From assembly GCF_004524775.2 (NCBI RefSeq), contig NZ_CP119081.1, positions 1,116,001 through 1,180,000 on the forward strand: a DNA stretch of 64,000 nucleotides, written 5' to 3'. A program made the position numbers and the translations under genes. The stretch comes from Helcococcus ovis (GTDB taxonomy: Bacteria; Bacillota; Clostridia; Tissierellales; Peptoniphilaceae). Below, in pieces: positions 51,118 through 60,021 of the stretch (positions are counted from its first letter, which is position 1; every line of letters begins with the position of its first letter). The notes under the pieces were generated by a model that was not told the DNA's origin, made no database searches, and saw only the letters and a program-made list of their open reading frames with translations.

Positions 51118-52845
51118 CTATCTCACCCAAATTCCTTTAGAATTTACTTTCCATTTATCTATTAACATAGATTTAGCCATCTTACCATTATCTAACAGAT
51201 AATACCATTCATTATCTGTATGTTTTACCCATTGTGATTTAGCCATCTTGCCGTTATCATTTAGATAGTACCATGATGCGTATTTCTTATCATATATCCA
51301 TTCTGATTTTGCCATCTTACCGTTATCATTTAGATAGTACCATGATGAGTACTTCTTATCATATATCCATTCTGATTTTGCCATCTTACCATTATCATTT
51401 AGATAATACCATGATGAGTACTTCTTATCATATATCCATTCTGATTTTGCCATCTTACCGTTATCATTTAGATAATACCATGATGAGTACTTCTTATCGT
51501 ATATCCATTCTGATTTTGCCATCTTACCGTTATCATTTAGATAATACCATGATGAATACTTCTTATCGTATATCCATTCCGATTTTAACATATTTCCGTT
51601 ATTATCTATATAGTACCAACTATTTTCTAAATCAACCCAACCTTTTTTGTTATTTATTTTTTTGTATTCCGGATAAATGTATAAATCTGTATTAGGCATT
51701 GTAAATTCAAGCTTTTTATTATTTCTTTTTTCAATAATTTCTTTGTATAGTTTAGGAAACTCTTTCTCAAGATAATGCGGATCACTCCAATGTGTAAATA
51801 CATAACCTTCTTTTTGAGGAGCTTCTAAAACTACTTTTGTACCTCCTACTATTTCAATCTCTTTACCATCATTTTTAGGTTCTATAAATTTAGCATCTTT
51901 AATTTCTAATTTCCACTTTTTCGCTTCTAAATCTCCTGTGTTTAGAGTTAATGTTTTGTTTTCACTTAATGATTTCTTATCAGCATTTTTGATACTATCT
52001 TCAATAGTTATTGTATATTTTGAGTTTTTTGCTAATGGTTCTCTTAAAGAGTCTTCATAAGTTAATTTGCCTACCATAGTAAAAGTTATTTTTGATTTAT
52101 ACTTACCATTTTCTTGAATCAACTCAAATATTTCATCAGTTAATCTTGCAGTATCCAAATAACTCTTTTCATTTTCCTTATTAATATGTATCCCTTTACC
52201 ATTATAATCAACCACTGATTTTTCAAATTTTTCTAATGAAACAGGTTGATTAAAATATAATGAAATTTTTGTATCAGAACTAGTTAATTTATAATCTTTA
52301 TTTTTAATTATATCCTTATTATAATCATCATTTATTAGAGCTTTTTCAAGTTTTAAATCTTCTTTTAAATCATTTGATATCTTAAATTTTAATTCTTTTT
52401 TTAGTGTATTTGAAAAATATTCTGTTCTTTTTTCAACACTTTTTAAAAAATCTTCTATTTTTAAACGATATTCTTGTCCGTTTAAAAGAGCTTCTCTTGG
52501 CTTTAAGGATATATAATTTTCATATACTTTAATATCATTTTTAACTTCATAATAAGTTTTGCTTAAAACTTTAATCTGAGTTGATATAGAAGAATTTTCA
52601 TCAGCTTTTTTACTTGTATATATTTTTATCTCGTAAGGAAATTCCACTTCTTCAATCTTATCAGTAAACTCTTTATCATTAATAGTTATTTTTGTTATTT
52701 CAGCTTTTTTATTTTTTTCTTTTTCTGATTTTGTATTTAATGTTATTTTTTCTTTAATATCTTTATCATCTTGATTAGCAATTACACCTTTACCAGGCAA
52801 TAGTAAAAATGTTAATATACTTAAACCAATTAATAATTTTTTCAT
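51118..52845 (-). CDS. Secreted cell-wall-binding protein with choline-binding-type repeats
   Basis: A 575-residue secreted protein. A signal peptide (about 1-23, ending near GVIANQ) is followed by a long region of unknown fold (about 24-320). An InlB-B-repeat-like domain comes next (about 325-395, with TKVVLEAPQKEGYVFTHWSD). The C terminus has seven cell-wall-binding units of ~20 residues carrying W-Y-Y-L-N-D-N-G-K-M patterns. Five of them are nearly identical, 23 residues each. Such units bind choline-carrying teichoic acid or related wall polymers. GGAGG precedes the ATG at 52845. The N-terminal function is unknown; adhesion is likely. Confidence 0.88.
   Translation of the reverse strand: MKKLLIGLSILTFLLLPGKGVIANQDDKDIKEKITLNTKSEKEKNKKAEITKITINDKEFTDKIEEVEFPYEIKIYTSKKADENSSISTQIKVLSKTYYEVKNDIKVYENYISLKPREALLNGQEYRLKIEDFLKSVEKRTEYFSNTLKKELKFKISNDLKEDLKLEKALINDDYNKDIIKNKDYKLTSSDTKISLYFNQPVSLEKFEKSVVDYNGKGIHINKENEKSYLDTARLTDEIFELIQENGKYKSKITFTMVGKLTYEDSLREPLAKNSKYTITIEDSIKNADKKSLSENKTLTLNTGDLEAKKWKLEIKDAKFIEPKNDGKEIEIVGGTKVVLEAPQKEGYVFTHWSDPHYLEKEFPKLYKEIIEKRNNKKLEFTMPNTDLYIYPEYKKINNKKGWVDLENSWYYIDNNGNMLKSEWIYDKKYSSWYYLNDNGKMAKSEWIYDKKYSSWYYLNDNGKMAKSEWIYDKKYSSWYYLNDNGKMAKSEWIYDKKYSSWYYLNDNGKMAKSEWIYDKKYASWYYLNDNGKMAKSQWVKHTDNEWYYLLDNGKMAKSMLIDKWKVNSKGIWVR
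51242..51586 (-). repeat. Five tandem 69-bp repeats coding for cell-wall-binding units
   Basis: The plus-strand string GCCATCTT recurs every 69 bases (51242, 51311, 51380, 51449, 51518). Units differ at only a few positions, many silent (TAGTAC/TAATAC, CCG/CCA). Each encodes one 23-residue unit. The close identity suggests recent duplication or homogenisation. Confidence 0.95.
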
Positions 52846-52880
52846 ATTTCCTCCATCATAATGTACTTCAGCTATAAATA

Positions 52881-52890
52881 AGGTGCACCT
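52881..52890. promoter_or_regulatory. Candidate operator AGGTGCACCT upstream of the cell-wall-binding protein gene
   Basis: A perfect 10-base palindrome inside TTAGGTGCACCTTA lies between the -10 (52914-52919) and the start codon (52845), in the leader. TTAGG..CCTAA-type sites are typical of DtxR-family metalloregulators. The assignment is inference. Confidence 0.4.
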
Positions 52891-52913
52891 AAATATTTTA
52901 TTAGCTTATGTAA

Positions 52914-52942
52914 ATTATACAATAATAAATATGAAAAATCAA
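52914..52942 (-). promoter_or_regulatory. Promoter of the cell-wall-binding protein gene
   Basis: On the minus strand TTGATT (52942-52937), a 17-base spacer and TATAAT (52919-52914) form a strong match to a sigma-A promoter. Confidence 0.75.
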
Positions 52943-52962
52943 AAAATAAATTAAGTTTATAC

Positions 52963-52990
52963 TTGCTTATAGCAAAAATATAGATATAAA
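52963..52990 (+). promoter_or_regulatory. Candidate promoter of the small membrane protein gene
   Basis: TTGCTT (52963-52968), 16 bases and TATAAA (52985-52990). A second option, TTGCAG with TATACT (52994-53022), would give a very short leader. Confidence 0.45.
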
Positions 52991-53038
52991 AACTTGCAGA
53001 ATTTCTCTTAATAAAATATACTGAATTTGAGGTACATT

Positions 53039-53437
53039 ATGAAAATATATAAAAGAAATTTATCATCATTTGTTACATCATTTTTTCTAAATTTAATTGC
53101 TTGCTTTATTTTTTTTATTTTAGTAGCAAATTTTATTGACGTAAGCTTTGCCATTATATCCACATTTGTTATTTATTCAGTACTAATGTATTATAATTTT
53201 GTTGTAAATAATTATTATTTTACATTAGAAAATAATATTTTCAGAAAATATAAAGCAAAAAAAATGATTTTTGAATATGATGTAACTAAATATAAAGTAA
53301 AAAAAGAATTAAATAAAGGATTTATAGGATATGCTGATATGAATATATTGTTGGGAAATCATATCATTAACTGTTCACTACTTGATTTAATTACTTTTGA
53401 GAAATTATACAAAGATTTATCCATTATTGGAAAATAA
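53039..53437 (+). CDS. Small membrane protein of unknown function
   Basis: A 132-residue protein with two hydrophobic helices (about 14-38 and 40-62) and a ~70-residue basic cytoplasmic tail that looks beta-rich (YYFTLENNIFRKYKAKK). The layout of a two-helix hairpin plus small beta domain recalls PH-like (YdbT/YcdB type) membrane proteins. The match is weak. GAGG lies 6 bases before the ATG at 53039; an in-frame TTG at 53027 is less likely. It is a single gene between a divergent surface-protein gene and a convergent P-type ATPase gene. Confidence 0.7.
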   Translation: MKIYKRNLSSFVTSFFLNLIACFIFFILVANFIDVSFAIISTFVIYSVLMYYNFVVNNYYFTLENNIFRKYKAKKMIFEYDVTKYKVKKELNKGFIGYADMNILLGNHIINCSLLDLITFEKLYKDLSIIGK

Positions 53438-53486
53438 ACAAAGCATACTTATTATCCAGATTAAAGATAATGGTATGCTTTTGTTC
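53437..53486. terminator. Bidirectional terminator between the small membrane protein and the P-type ATPase genes
   Basis: AACAAAGCATAC and GTATGCTTTTGTT form the outer stem, with ATTATC/GATAAT pairing inside. It lies in the gap between two convergent genes. Confidence 0.75.
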
Positions 53487-55328
53487 TTAAACTTTTACAT
53501 ATAATAACCTCATTGCATTTAATATAGCCACTAATGTCAACCCTACATCAGCCAAAACTGCAAAATGTAAATTGGTTAATCCAAATAATGCAAAAAATAA
53601 AAACGAAAATTTAACACCTAAAGATAAAATTATATTTTGCCATACTATTTTTTTTGTAATTTTAGAAATGTAGAAAAATTTATATATGCTTTCTAAATTA
53701 TCATTCATCAATATTATATCTGAAATTTCAATTGATATATCTGCTCCCTTATCTCCCATTGAAATTCCCAAATTAGCTGAAGCCATTGATAGTGCATCAT
53801 TAACTCCATCTCCTACAAATGTAATTTTTTCATTTAATGCAATTTCTTTATTTAATATATTTAATTTATCTTCGGGTAACAACTCAGCATATACCCTATC
53901 TATGCCAATTTTATTTGCAACATACCTTGAAATCTCTTCCTTATCTCCCGTAATCATAATACTTTCTAAATTAAAATCTTCTTTTATTTTTTGAATTACT
54001 TTAGAAGCTTGAGCTTTTATTTCGTCATTTATTACAATATTTCCTATATAATTTGAATTGTAAGCTATATGAATAATAGTTCCCAGCTCTTCATTAAAGT
54101 CAAACAATATATTATTTTCATTTAAAAATTTCCTAGTGCCAATTATTAATTGATTTTCTCCATAATTTCCTTTTATCCCTTTTCCATTAATTTCAATAAA
54201 ATCACTTATTTCTGATGTATCAACACTTAATTTAAAATATTCATTTATAGCCTTTGCAATTGGGTGATACGATAATGATTCCATAGATGAAATAATTTTA
54301 AAAATTTTTTCATTATAATATTCATCTTTAATATTTACTTTCTCTACCTTAAAGTTTCCTTTTGTTAAAGTCCCCGTTTTATCAAAATATATTTTACTAA
54401 TTTTAGTTGCTTCTTCAAAAAAATTAGAACCTTTAACAATAATTCCTTTTTTCGCACATTTTCCTATCCCTGCAAAATAAGTTAAAGGCACAGAAATTAC
54501 AAAAGCACATGGACATGAAATAACTAAAAAAACTAGTGCTCTATAAAACCATTTATCAAATTCTCCATATATCAAAGTAGGAATTATAATTAATAAAAGT
54601 GCTGATATTGTCACTATAGGCGTATAGAAATTAGCAAATATTCTAATAAAACTTTCTGTTACAGATTTTTTATTAGACATATTCTTTATTAAATTCTCTA
54701 ATTTACTCATAGTAGAATTAGTATAATTAGATACAGCCTTTACTTTTACGAGATTTGATAAATTTATATATCCAGATAAAAGTTTATCTCCTTTATAAAA
54801 ACCTTTAGGTAAAGATTCGCCTGTAAGATTTGATGTATCCATTGAAGAATATTCTTCAATTAATATTGCATCTACCGGTAATTTTTCTCCCTTTTTTAAT
54901 AAAATAATATCATTTTCAACTATATTTTTATAATCTACCATAGTTGTCTGATTATCAAAAATTATTGAATATTTTTTATTTCTTAAATCTAACAAATTGG
55001 AAATAGATTTTTTAGACTTTGATACCGATATTTCTCTTAAATACTCTCCAATTTGATATAACATCATTACAGATGCAGCTTCGTGATATTCATTAATTAA
55101 AATTGCTCCGAGAGTTGCAAAAGACATTAAAAAATTCTCATCAAAAAAGTCCCACAAAATTATGCTTTTAATAGACTTAATCAAAACATCATATCCCATT
55201 ATGATATATATAACCATAAAAATAATATTTGCATTTTTATGATTAAAATAAGTAAATAAATATAAAGCAATGGAAGTTATTATTTTTAACAATATAAAAT
55301 AATTTAAATTTTTCAATCTTAAATTCAT
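53487..55328 (-). CDS. P1B-type metal-transporting ATPase (ZntA/CadA-like, no N-terminal metal domain)
   Basis: A 613-residue membrane ATPase of the heavy-metal exporter class. The metal-binding CPC motif (about residues 272-274) lies in VISCPCAFVISVP. The phosphorylated Asp316 is in FDKTGTLTKG, and the actuator TGES and hinge GDGVNDALSMA are present. It begins with the first membrane helix and lacks the usual N-terminal HMA domain. The family exports Zn2+, Cd2+ or Pb2+. It lies next to the zinc import operon, which fits zinc balance. GGGG is 6 bases before the ATG at 55328; the ATG at 55340 has no such site. Confidence 0.92.
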   Translation of the reverse strand: MNLRLKNLNYFILLKIITSIALYLFTYFNHKNANIIFMVIYIIMGYDVLIKSIKSIILWDFFDENFLMSFATLGAILINEYHEAASVMMLYQIGEYLREISVSKSKKSISNLLDLRNKKYSIIFDNQTTMVDYKNIVENDIILLKKGEKLPVDAILIEEYSSMDTSNLTGESLPKGFYKGDKLLSGYINLSNLVKVKAVSNYTNSTMSKLENLIKNMSNKKSVTESFIRIFANFYTPIVTISALLLIIIPTLIYGEFDKWFYRALVFLVISCPCAFVISVPLTYFAGIGKCAKKGIIVKGSNFFEEATKISKIYFDKTGTLTKGNFKVEKVNIKDEYYNEKIFKIISSMESLSYHPIAKAINEYFKLSVDTSEISDFIEINGKGIKGNYGENQLIIGTRKFLNENNILFDFNEELGTIIHIAYNSNYIGNIVINDEIKAQASKVIQKIKEDFNLESIMITGDKEEISRYVANKIGIDRVYAELLPEDKLNILNKEIALNEKITFVGDGVNDALSMASANLGISMGDKGADISIEISDIILMNDNLESIYKFFYISKITKKIVWQNIILSLGVKFSFLFFALFGLTNLHFAVLADVGLTLVAILNAMRLLYVKV

Positions 55329-55357
55329 AATTTTCCCCATATAAGATATTTTATAAT

Positions 55358-55386
55358 ATTATAGCATACCAAACAGTTTTTCTAAA
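55358..55386 (-). promoter_or_regulatory. Promoter of the P-type ATPase gene
   Basis: On the minus strand TTTAGA (55386-55381), 17 bases and TATAAT (55363-55358) with an extended TGC before the -10. Confidence 0.6.
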
Positions 55387-55388
55387 TG

Positions 55389-55432
55389 AAATGATGTTGC
55401 AAAATAGAATTATCTATTCTGCAACATCATTT
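55389..55432 (-). repeat. Copy of the GTTGCAAAATAAC palindrome family, terminator of the zinc operon
   Basis: AAATGATGTTGCAAAATAGA pairs with TCTATTCTGCAACATCATTT. It lies ~55 bases after the histidine-triad gene and shares the GTTGCAAAATA core of the family. Confidence 0.7.
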
Positions 55433-55489
55433 ATTTGAACAATTATTTTATAATGGTTATATTTGTTATAAATATTAAGATTTTGATTT

Positions 55490-57568
55490 TTACGATAATG
55501 TTTTTAAATTATAAATTTTACCTTTATATTTTACAGTACCATCTTCATTTACTTCAAGGTCTGCAAAACGTGATAAAGCAGGTATTTTTTCATATACAAA
55601 ATCAAAAACATCCTCTTCAGTAGTATTTAAAACTTTGGCAAGTTTTTTTAGATTATCGCTTTCTTTTTTAGAAATAGAACTTTCTAAATCTCCTTCATAA
55701 TTTTCATTTTTATTTTCTATATTAGGTAATTTTTTTGGTTCTACTTTAGATTTTTCATCTTCATTTCCTTGATCTTTGTTAATTTTATCAGCTTTTTTAG
55801 AGTTAAATTCAGGTGATTTAAATAAATTAGGTGCATTAATTACTTCATAATCTTTTTTTGCATCTTGTATAGAGCCATCTATTCCAGGTAATTTTCCAGA
55901 ATATATAACTTTTCCATCTTTCAATGAAAAATCTTTCAAATGTAATGTTATTGTTTTTCCATTTTTATATATATTAAAATTATTTCCAATATTATATACC
56001 TCTAACTTATCTTTTATACCATATTCTTTCATCAAGAACTTTTGTACATCCGTTCTATCAATATCATAATTTACTTCTAAACTCGTCCCTTTATTTTCTA
56101 CTTTATATTTTAATGTAGCAACAACATCTCTTGCAGTATTAGTTCCATATTCTCCAGCTTTTGCATTTTGTATAATCTGATCTATACTTATTGCATGATA
56201 GTGATTACCATGTAACCAATAAAATATATCATCATATACATTATTTGAACCATAAACAGGATATTCTGCGTTTCTAAGACTGCCAAAATCAGTCATAGCT
56301 TGAAGATTAGGATCTAAATAAGGTAATACACTTTCCACTAATTTTGCTTCTACATCACTATATTTAAATTTCTCACTTTCAGTAACTACAATATGCTTAT
56401 TTTTATTTAAATTTTCAACAATATATTCCGCATGTGGATATACATTCTTTGGATTTTCTCTGACAACAGCCACTTCATCATTACCTTTATATAAATGCCA
56501 ATGATCCCCATGATCAACTATCCTATCAATTCCTTTTGGCCAATCAGATTCCCTCATTTTTGGAACATCTCCATGTGAACCAATATATTTTCCTATATTT
56601 ACCCCTTTAAATATGTTTGGAATGTTTTTATTATATGAAATTATCTCACTACCATCTTTTGTATATATATGATAATGATTTTCATGAAGTAAAATTTCCT
56701 TTACATCCAATTTTTTTAATTTTTCATCGTTATTTTCAACTGAAATTAAATTAAGTTTTCTACTTGTATTATTTAATTTATTTAATTTTGAATTTTTATC
56801 TTTTACTGTTATTATTTTATTTTTATGGGAACTTCTTGGTTTAGATACCTCGTAAGATGCCCCTCCAAAACTTTCTCCATGGCTTCCTACATATTGTCCA
56901 AATTCAGCATTTGGATACATATTTCTCGGGTCTGAGTAACTTATAAACTCTTGACCATCTCTTGTATATATATGATAATGATCTTCATGTTTTAAAATTT
57001 TTACTACATCAGAACCTCTTAACTCTTCCGATATATTTGAATCATAATTTTCAGAAGAATATTGATTATTCCCATGATTTCCAACATAGGTTCCAATTTC
57101 TACATTTCTAAAGCTTGATTCAGGATTTTCATATGTTAAATACTCACTGCCATCAGATGTGTACACATGCCAGTGATCTCCGTGTTTTAAGATTTTTACT
57201 ACATCCATTTCTTTCAATTTTTCAAGCGATACTACACTTACTAAAGAAAGTTTTTTTCCCGATTGAAGCTTATTCGGATCTGTATATGTTATATGCTCCA
57301 CACCGTCTTTTGTCCAAACATGCCAATGATCCCCATGTTTTACTACTTTAACTATATTTTCCTTTGCAATTTCCGCATCGACAAGCACTTCAGTTGTCTT
57401 ATCATTTTTATATTTATTTTGTTTTTCCTTAAATACAGGCGTTACTGATTTTAATTCAGATTTTTTTAATTCAGGACTTTTTTGTTCTTTTTTATTATTT
57501 CCACATCCTGTAAACAAGGCTAAAGCAGCCACTAATGACAAAACTAATTTAAATTTTCCTTTTTTCAA
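55490..57568 (-). CDS. Histidine-triad (Pht-like) zinc-binding lipoprotein with six HxxHxH motifs
   Basis: A 692-residue lipoprotein (lipid Cys22 in FTGCGNN). Six HxxHxH motifs are visible at about residues 78-83, 129-134, 194-199, 295-300, 353-358 and 453-458 (HGDHWH, HEDHYH, HENHYH, HGNHYH types). Each lies in a ~50-60-residue repeat also carrying YTKDG and ITYTDP-like blocks. These motifs bind Zn2+ in streptococcal Pht proteins. It starts with TTG after AGGAGG and follows znuB by 9 bases, so it is the last gene of the zinc operon. It probably captures zinc and hands it to ZnuA. The C-terminal third (from ~460) is not histidine-rich and is unassigned. Confidence 0.9.
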   Translation of the reverse strand: MKKGKFKLVLSLVAALALFTGCGNNKKEQKSPELKKSELKSVTPVFKEKQNKYKNDKTTEVLVDAEIAKENIVKVVKHGDHWHVWTKDGVEHITYTDPNKLQSGKKLSLVSVVSLEKLKEMDVVKILKHGDHWHVYTSDGSEYLTYENPESSFRNVEIGTYVGNHGNNQYSSENYDSNISEELRGSDVVKILKHEDHYHIYTRDGQEFISYSDPRNMYPNAEFGQYVGSHGESFGGASYEVSKPRSSHKNKIITVKDKNSKLNKLNNTSRKLNLISVENNDEKLKKLDVKEILLHENHYHIYTKDGSEIISYNKNIPNIFKGVNIGKYIGSHGDVPKMRESDWPKGIDRIVDHGDHWHLYKGNDEVAVVRENPKNVYPHAEYIVENLNKNKHIVVTESEKFKYSDVEAKLVESVLPYLDPNLQAMTDFGSLRNAEYPVYGSNNVYDDIFYWLHGNHYHAISIDQIIQNAKAGEYGTNTARDVVATLKYKVENKGTSLEVNYDIDRTDVQKFLMKEYGIKDKLEVYNIGNNFNIYKNGKTITLHLKDFSLKDGKVIYSGKLPGIDGSIQDAKKDYEVINAPNLFKSPEFNSKKADKINKDQGNEDEKSKVEPKKLPNIENKNENYEGDLESSISKKESDNLKKLAKVLNTTEEDVFDFVYEKIPALSRFADLEVNEDGTVKYKGKIYNLKTLS

Positions 57569-57577
57569 AATTACCTC

Positions 57578-58372
57578 CTATTTTTTCTTTATAAACATAG
57601 ATATTATCAAACATACCACTGATACCAAAACTATAACCGACCCCGGCTTTAAATTATATATATAAGATATAATTAATCCGGCATGGACAAAAATTATAGA
57701 AAATATTATCGAAAGTATAAGTGTATTTCTATAAGTTTTAGCAAATTGCATTGAACAAATTACAGGGATAACTAAGAGAGATGATACTATCAAAGAACCT
57801 ATAGTTTTTGCTGATATAGATATAGTGATAGCACTTAAAAAAGTTATCATAAAATTAATAATATTAATATTTATCCCTAAAATATGAGCAGCCTTAGGAT
57901 CAAATACACTTATATATATACGTCTATATAATACTGTATATATAATTAAAACTAATAACGATACAAGTGATACTATTATATATTCCAAATCACTAATCGT
58001 TACAATTGAACCAAATAAATAGGAACTCAAAGAATTGGTATTTCCAATTAAACTTGTAAATATTCCTGCTAATCCGACAGAAGCTGCCAATATAATTACT
58101 GTTGAAATTTCTTGATATGCTCTCAATCTATTTCTTATAAATTCTATGCTCAACCCTGCAATAATACACGCTAATATAGCACTTAATAGCGGGTGTATCC
58201 CAAATGCCAGTCCAACTGTCAATCCGGCTAACGATGAATGGGATAATGTGTCTCCTATCATTGATAATCTCTTTAATACTATAGGTAATCCCATACAAGG
58301 AAGGATTATCGCTAAAAATGTCCCAACTATAAAAGCTCTTCTCATAAATTCATATTCAAATATATCTAGCAT
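57578..58372 (-). CDS. znuB: Zinc ABC transporter permease (ZnuB/AdcB)
   Basis: A 264-residue membrane protein of the ABC-3 family with about eight hydrophobic segments. The family segments LSMIGDTLSHSSLAG (about residues 40-54) and DPKAAHILGI are present. It forms the channel for zinc import with ZnuC and ZnuA. A TTG at 58390 is in frame, but GGAAGGA precedes the ATG at 58372. It overlaps znuC by 7 bases. ABC-3 permeases also serve manganese transporters; zinc is inferred from ZnuA and the histidine-triad gene. Confidence 0.9.
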   Translation of the reverse strand: MLDIFEYEFMRRAFIVGTFLAIILPCMGLPIVLKRLSMIGDTLSHSSLAGLTVGLAFGIHPLLSAILACIIAGLSIEFIRNRLRAYQEISTVIILAASVGLAGIFTSLIGNTNSLSSYLFGSIVTISDLEYIIVSLVSLLVLIIYTVLYRRIYISVFDPKAAHILGININIINFMITFLSAITISISAKTIGSLIVSSLLVIPVICSMQFAKTYRNTLILSIIFSIIFVHAGLIISYIYNLKPGSVIVLVSVVCLIISMFIKKK

Positions 58373-59037
58373 TTTATCAATTCCTTCCAATCATTAATAT
58401 TATGTTTATGAGCCTTTGCACCTCTTAAATGAATAATATAATCAACATAATCTGTGATTTCCGCTAATTCATGAGTTACTATTACTATAGTCTTACCTTT
58501 TTCACTTAATTTTCTCAAAATTGTAAATAATTCTCTTGAAAACTTTTTATCAATCGCACTTGTGGGTTCATCAAGTAAAATAAGACTTGCATCTTTAATT
58601 AAAGCAAGCACTATGCCTACTCTTTGTAATTGTCCTCCTGATAATTGCCTTAAACTCTTATATCTGTGTTCTTCTAAGCCTACCATTTTTAAATATTCTT
58701 CCAAACCTACTTTAATTTTCAAATACTTTAAATGATTATTTATAAGCTCATTTATTGTAGTAGGAAAATTTCTATATGAGTTAACTGCATTTTGCGATAT
58801 ATATGCAATATCTCTATAATGGTTGTCATTTAAAATATTATCTCCAAATAACTTTATTTTCCCATTATTTGGGGTTAAATTGCTTAAAATTAAATTTAAT
58901 AGCGTAGATTTCCCACTACCATTTTCACCAACTATTGCTATAAACTCTCCACTACTTAATTCAAATGATATATCTTTTAATATATAATCTTTATCGTATG
59001 AAAAAGATAAATCATTAATTTCTAAAACTTTATTCAT
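58366..59037 (-). CDS. znuC: Zinc ABC transporter ATPase (ZnuC/AdcC)
   Basis: A 223-residue ATPase that energises ZnuB. Walker A is GENGSGKSTLL, the signature is LSGGQLQRVG, and Walker B is ILLDEPTSAID with the catalytic Glu. The switch His is in VTHELAE. Length fits the AdcC/ZnuC family. It overlaps znuA by 8 bases and znuB by 7 bases, so all three are translated together. Confidence 0.92.
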   Translation of the reverse strand: MNKVLEINDLSFSYDKDYILKDISFELSSGEFIAIVGENGSGKSTLLNLILSNLTPNNGKIKLFGDNILNDNHYRDIAYISQNAVNSYRNFPTTINELINNHLKYLKIKVGLEEYLKMVGLEEHRYKSLRQLSGGQLQRVGIVLALIKDASLILLDEPTSAIDKKFSRELFTILRKLSEKGKTIVIVTHELAEITDYVDYIIHLRGAKAHKHNINDWKELIKC

Positions 59038-59980
59038 TAAAAGATTCCATCAAAGCTTTAAGATTTAATTCCATAAGTTTTAAATAACCCATCTTCGCTT
59101 CTTCTTGTGTTAAATTTTCCATTGTATACATTGTAGATGTTTTTGTATTTGTATTTTTTGCAAGTGTTTCAGCAACTTTTGGAGTTGCTTTTCCTTCAAA
59201 AAATATAGTGGAGATTTTATTTTTCTTTACAAAATCAGCTATAATTTTTAATTGTTTTGCTGAAGGTTCATCTTCAGGAGAAATTCCTGTTACGGCAACC
59301 TGTTTTAACCCATAATCATTAGCTAAATAATTAAAAGCTGCATGACTAACAACAAAATATTTCTCTTTTTTATTTACCTTAGCTAATTCAGTTTCAAATT
59401 TTTTATCAAGTTCTCTAAATTTTTCTTGTGACTTTTCTAAATTAGTCTTATAATATGATTCATTTTCAGGATCTATGGATGAAAGTTTCTTATATATCGT
59501 ATCTAACTGTTCAATAGCATTTTTTACACTCAACCATGTATGTGGATTTATAAGCTCGTTACCATCTGTTAATCCATCTCCCTGTTTTAGTAAAGTTAAT
59601 CCTTGAGATAAATTTAAAAACTTATCCTTATTGCCTACCGCTTTTTCTAAATCAGGAATAAAACTTTCCATATTAGCACCGTTATATATAATTAAATCTG
59701 ATTTTATAATATTTTTCATATCATCAGTCTTTAATTCAAATGAATGCGGTTCTTCATTACCCTTTATTATCATTTTTACATCCATTTTATCTCCAACAAT
59801 CATCTTTGTAAGATCTGCTACAGGAAAGAAAGTGGTATATACTAATTTTTTACCATCTTTTTTATCTGTACCATCATTAGCCATTTTATTTTTTACAATA
59901 TCAGCACTATTTTTTCCACAAGCTGTAAAAACAACGCATAATATAAGCAAAAAAGCAACAATATTTATTCTCTTATTCAC
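59030..59980 (-). CDS. znuA: Zinc-binding lipoprotein ZnuA/AdcA (cluster A-I)
   Basis: A 316-residue substrate-binding lipoprotein with lipid Cys at residue 21 (VFTACGK). Likely metal ligands are the His in EPHSFEL, the His in INPHTWLSV and the His in VSHAAFNYL, plus a Glu in FFEGKATPK. The third His (Glu in manganese-binding relatives such as PsaA) favours zinc. The His-rich loop of Gram-negative ZnuA and the ZinT tail of AdcA are absent; the histidine-triad gene downstream may compensate. The frame starts at a TTG at 59995, but GGAGGG sits before a GTG at 59980, which is used. It opens the operon. Confidence 0.92.
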   Translation of the reverse strand: MNKRINIVAFLLILCVVFTACGKNSADIVKNKMANDGTDKKDGKKLVYTTFFPVADLTKMIVGDKMDVKMIIKGNEEPHSFELKTDDMKNIIKSDLIIYNGANMESFIPDLEKAVGNKDKFLNLSQGLTLLKQGDGLTDGNELINPHTWLSVKNAIEQLDTIYKKLSSIDPENESYYKTNLEKSQEKFRELDKKFETELAKVNKKEKYFVVSHAAFNYLANDYGLKQVAVTGISPEDEPSAKQLKIIADFVKKNKISTIFFEGKATPKVAETLAKNTNTKTSTMYTMENLTQEEAKMGYLKLMELNLKALMESFNE

Positions 59981-60021
59981 TATTTTTCCCTCCAAATTAA
60001 TATTTTAGATAATTAAATGAG

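Noticed and set aside
51242-51586. Regular 69-bp repeats as a possible CRISPR array
   Set aside because: Units are contiguous with no unique spacers, are fully coding and translate to wall-binding units; no cas genes are present.
51273-51695. A 140-codon plus-strand frame across the 69-bp repeats
   Set aside because: It is the antisense shadow of the wall-binding repeats; it is open only because the repeat has no stop in that frame, and it has no ribosome site.
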